NCBI GenBank assembly: GCA_004562765.1 | Contig: SFRL01000071.1 | Coordinates: 1-20,763 of the forward strand | DNA: 20,763 bases | Origin: a bacterium | Lineage (GTDB): Bacteria > Bacillota > Clostridia > Lachnospirales > Lachnospiraceae | Reading direction: 5' to 3' | Shown here: piece after piece, positions 20,261 to 20,763 of the stretch | How positions within the stretch are numbered: position 1 is the first letter of the stretch | How the letters are laid out: the number at the start of each line of letters is the position of its first letter | Translations under genes and position numbers: made by a program | Notes under the pieces: model-generated | What the model was told of the DNA's origin: nothing | Database searches by the model: none | What the model saw: the letters and a program-made list of their open reading frames with translations, nothing else

Positions 20261-20635
20261 TTATTTCCGTACCGGTACGATCTCCAGCCAGTATCCGTCC
20301 GGATCCTGAATAAAGTAGATACCCATTTTCTCATTCTCAAAACAGATACAGCCCATCTCACTGTGCAGCGCATGTGCAGCCTCAAAATCGTCCGTTTCAA
20401 ATGCCAGATGGAACTCCTCATCACCGAGATTGTACGGCTCTGTACGGTCACGAAGCCAGGTCAGCTCCAGCTGAAAATCTGCCTCCTCATTTCCTACATA
20501 CACGATGATGTAAGAGCCGTCTGATGCCTCTTTTCTGCGCTGTTCCGTCAGGCCAAGCGCTTTTTTGTAAAACTCCAATGAACGGTTCAAATCCAGTACA
20601 TTATAATTTTCGTGATACATTCTGAATTTCATCAT
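20261..20635 (-). CDS. VOC-superfamily protein (glyoxalase I-like)
   Basis: 124 residues. ATG 20635 is preferred (GGAGG 6 bases upstream); ATG 20632 is also possible. Two beta-alpha-beta-beta-beta modules are seen: MYHENYNVLDLNRSLEFYKK and EEFHLAFETDDFEAAHALH, with the closing YFIQDPDGYWLEIVPV. This is the glyoxalase/bleomycin-resistance fold, annotated as lactoylglutathione lyase in many genomes. Likely metal residues are the His near the N-terminus, the Glu in FQLELT, the His in FHLAF and the Glu in WLEIVP, so a metal-dependent lyase is plausible; the substrate is not known. The cbiC ribosome site begins right at its stop codon (12-base gap), so they are co-transcribed. Confidence 0.85.
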   Translation of the reverse strand: MMKFRMYHENYNVLDLNRSLEFYKKALGLTEQRRKEASDGSYIIVYVGNEEADFQLELTWLRDRTEPYNLGDEEFHLAFETDDFEAAHALHSEMGCICFENEKMGIYFIQDPDGYWLEIVPVRK

Positions 20636-20749
20636 CAATTTCCTCCAATCTCATAAATACTTTTCTAAAACTTCCCACACCGAAAAGGTGTGCAGAACCT
20701 TGAAAATTCAACAATGTAGGCAATAAAATGGGCATAGATGATATGTCCG

Positions 20750-20758
20750 TGGTATAAT
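20750..20758 (+). promoter_or_regulatory. Extended -10 promoter reading out of the window
   Basis: TGG followed by TATAAT (20753-20758) is an extended -10 on the plus strand with no good -35, pointing to a divergent gene right of the window. A small CACACC/GGTGTG hairpin (20676-20692) lies between it and the VOC gene; it has no U-tract. Confidence 0.4.
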
Positions 20759-20763
20759 TGAGT

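Noticed and set aside
20676..20692. CACACC/GGTGTG hairpin as a terminator or riboswitch before the VOC gene
   Set aside because: A single 6-bp stem with no U-tract and no further structure; too little to call.
1..20763. CRISPR array, insertion sequence or rRNA genes
   Set aside because: No regularly spaced repeat/spacer array, transposase frame or rRNA sequence was seen. The 32-bp-period repeats at 10399-10475 have only three short copies and lie in a promoter.

Overview
The window looks like DNA of a Clostridia-type Firmicute, probably Lachnospiraceae. The reasons are the strong AGGAGG ribosome sites, the tightly overlapping genes, the gene families present and a B12/siroheme-type tetrapyrrole operon. 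This is inference from families and style; no rRNA marker is present. It divides near 8,650-8,690 into a mobile element (left, AT-richer) and ordinary chromosome (right).

Left part (1 to about 8,684): part of a phage-like integrated element. Mostly minus-strand small genes are packed around a tRNA cluster (Met-CAT, Gln-TTG, Phe-GAA). The cluster also holds two gene-free stretches that fold convincingly as RNA. A chain of ATGA-coupled small phage-type genes follows (2127-3202), including a 49-residue Cys-rich protein. Next is a 218-residue phage-type gene behind a strong promoter and a leader that contains an intrinsic terminator (an attenuator layout). Upstream of that is a 560-base non-coding block with an AT-rich tract, AGGCAT/ATGCCT dyads and five direct repeats of about 25 bp (origin-like or packaging-site-like). 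Then come a ribbon-helix-helix regulator, a RelE/ParE-type toxin and its likely antitoxin, divergent from a J-domain/LPD29-type gene. The shared promoter region carries three copies of a 15-bp repeat. The right edge has two small genes, tRNA-like mini-structures, a diverged 115-bp tandem repeat with G-runs, a strong promoter with no gene behind it, a 12-bp-period repeat and a tRNA 3' end fragment followed by a perfect terminator. I read this edge as the attachment-site junction. No integrase lies in the window.

Right part (8,690-20,763): chromosome, all genes on the minus strand. A zinc-ribbon protein and a DUF4143-type AAA ATPase sit at the left; the ATPase promoter carries three operator-like repeats at an exact 32-bp period. 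Upstream of them is a long co-directional run. In transcription order it is VOC protein, cbiC, hemA, precorrin-2 dehydrogenase, hemC, cobA-hemD fusion, hemB, hemL, a membrane-anchored amidase, a HEAT-repeat methyltransferase and a YbaK-type deacylase. The hem/cob genes convert glutamyl-tRNA to uroporphyrinogen III and on to precorrin-2/sirohydrochlorin, and CbiC points to cobalamin.

Two genes of this run are broken by short internal out-of-frame deletions. hemA lost the conserved segment before DQI, and the methyltransferase lost the segment after its SAM-binding motif I. Either the strain has lost these functions or the assembly has errors here; the sequence alone cannot decide.
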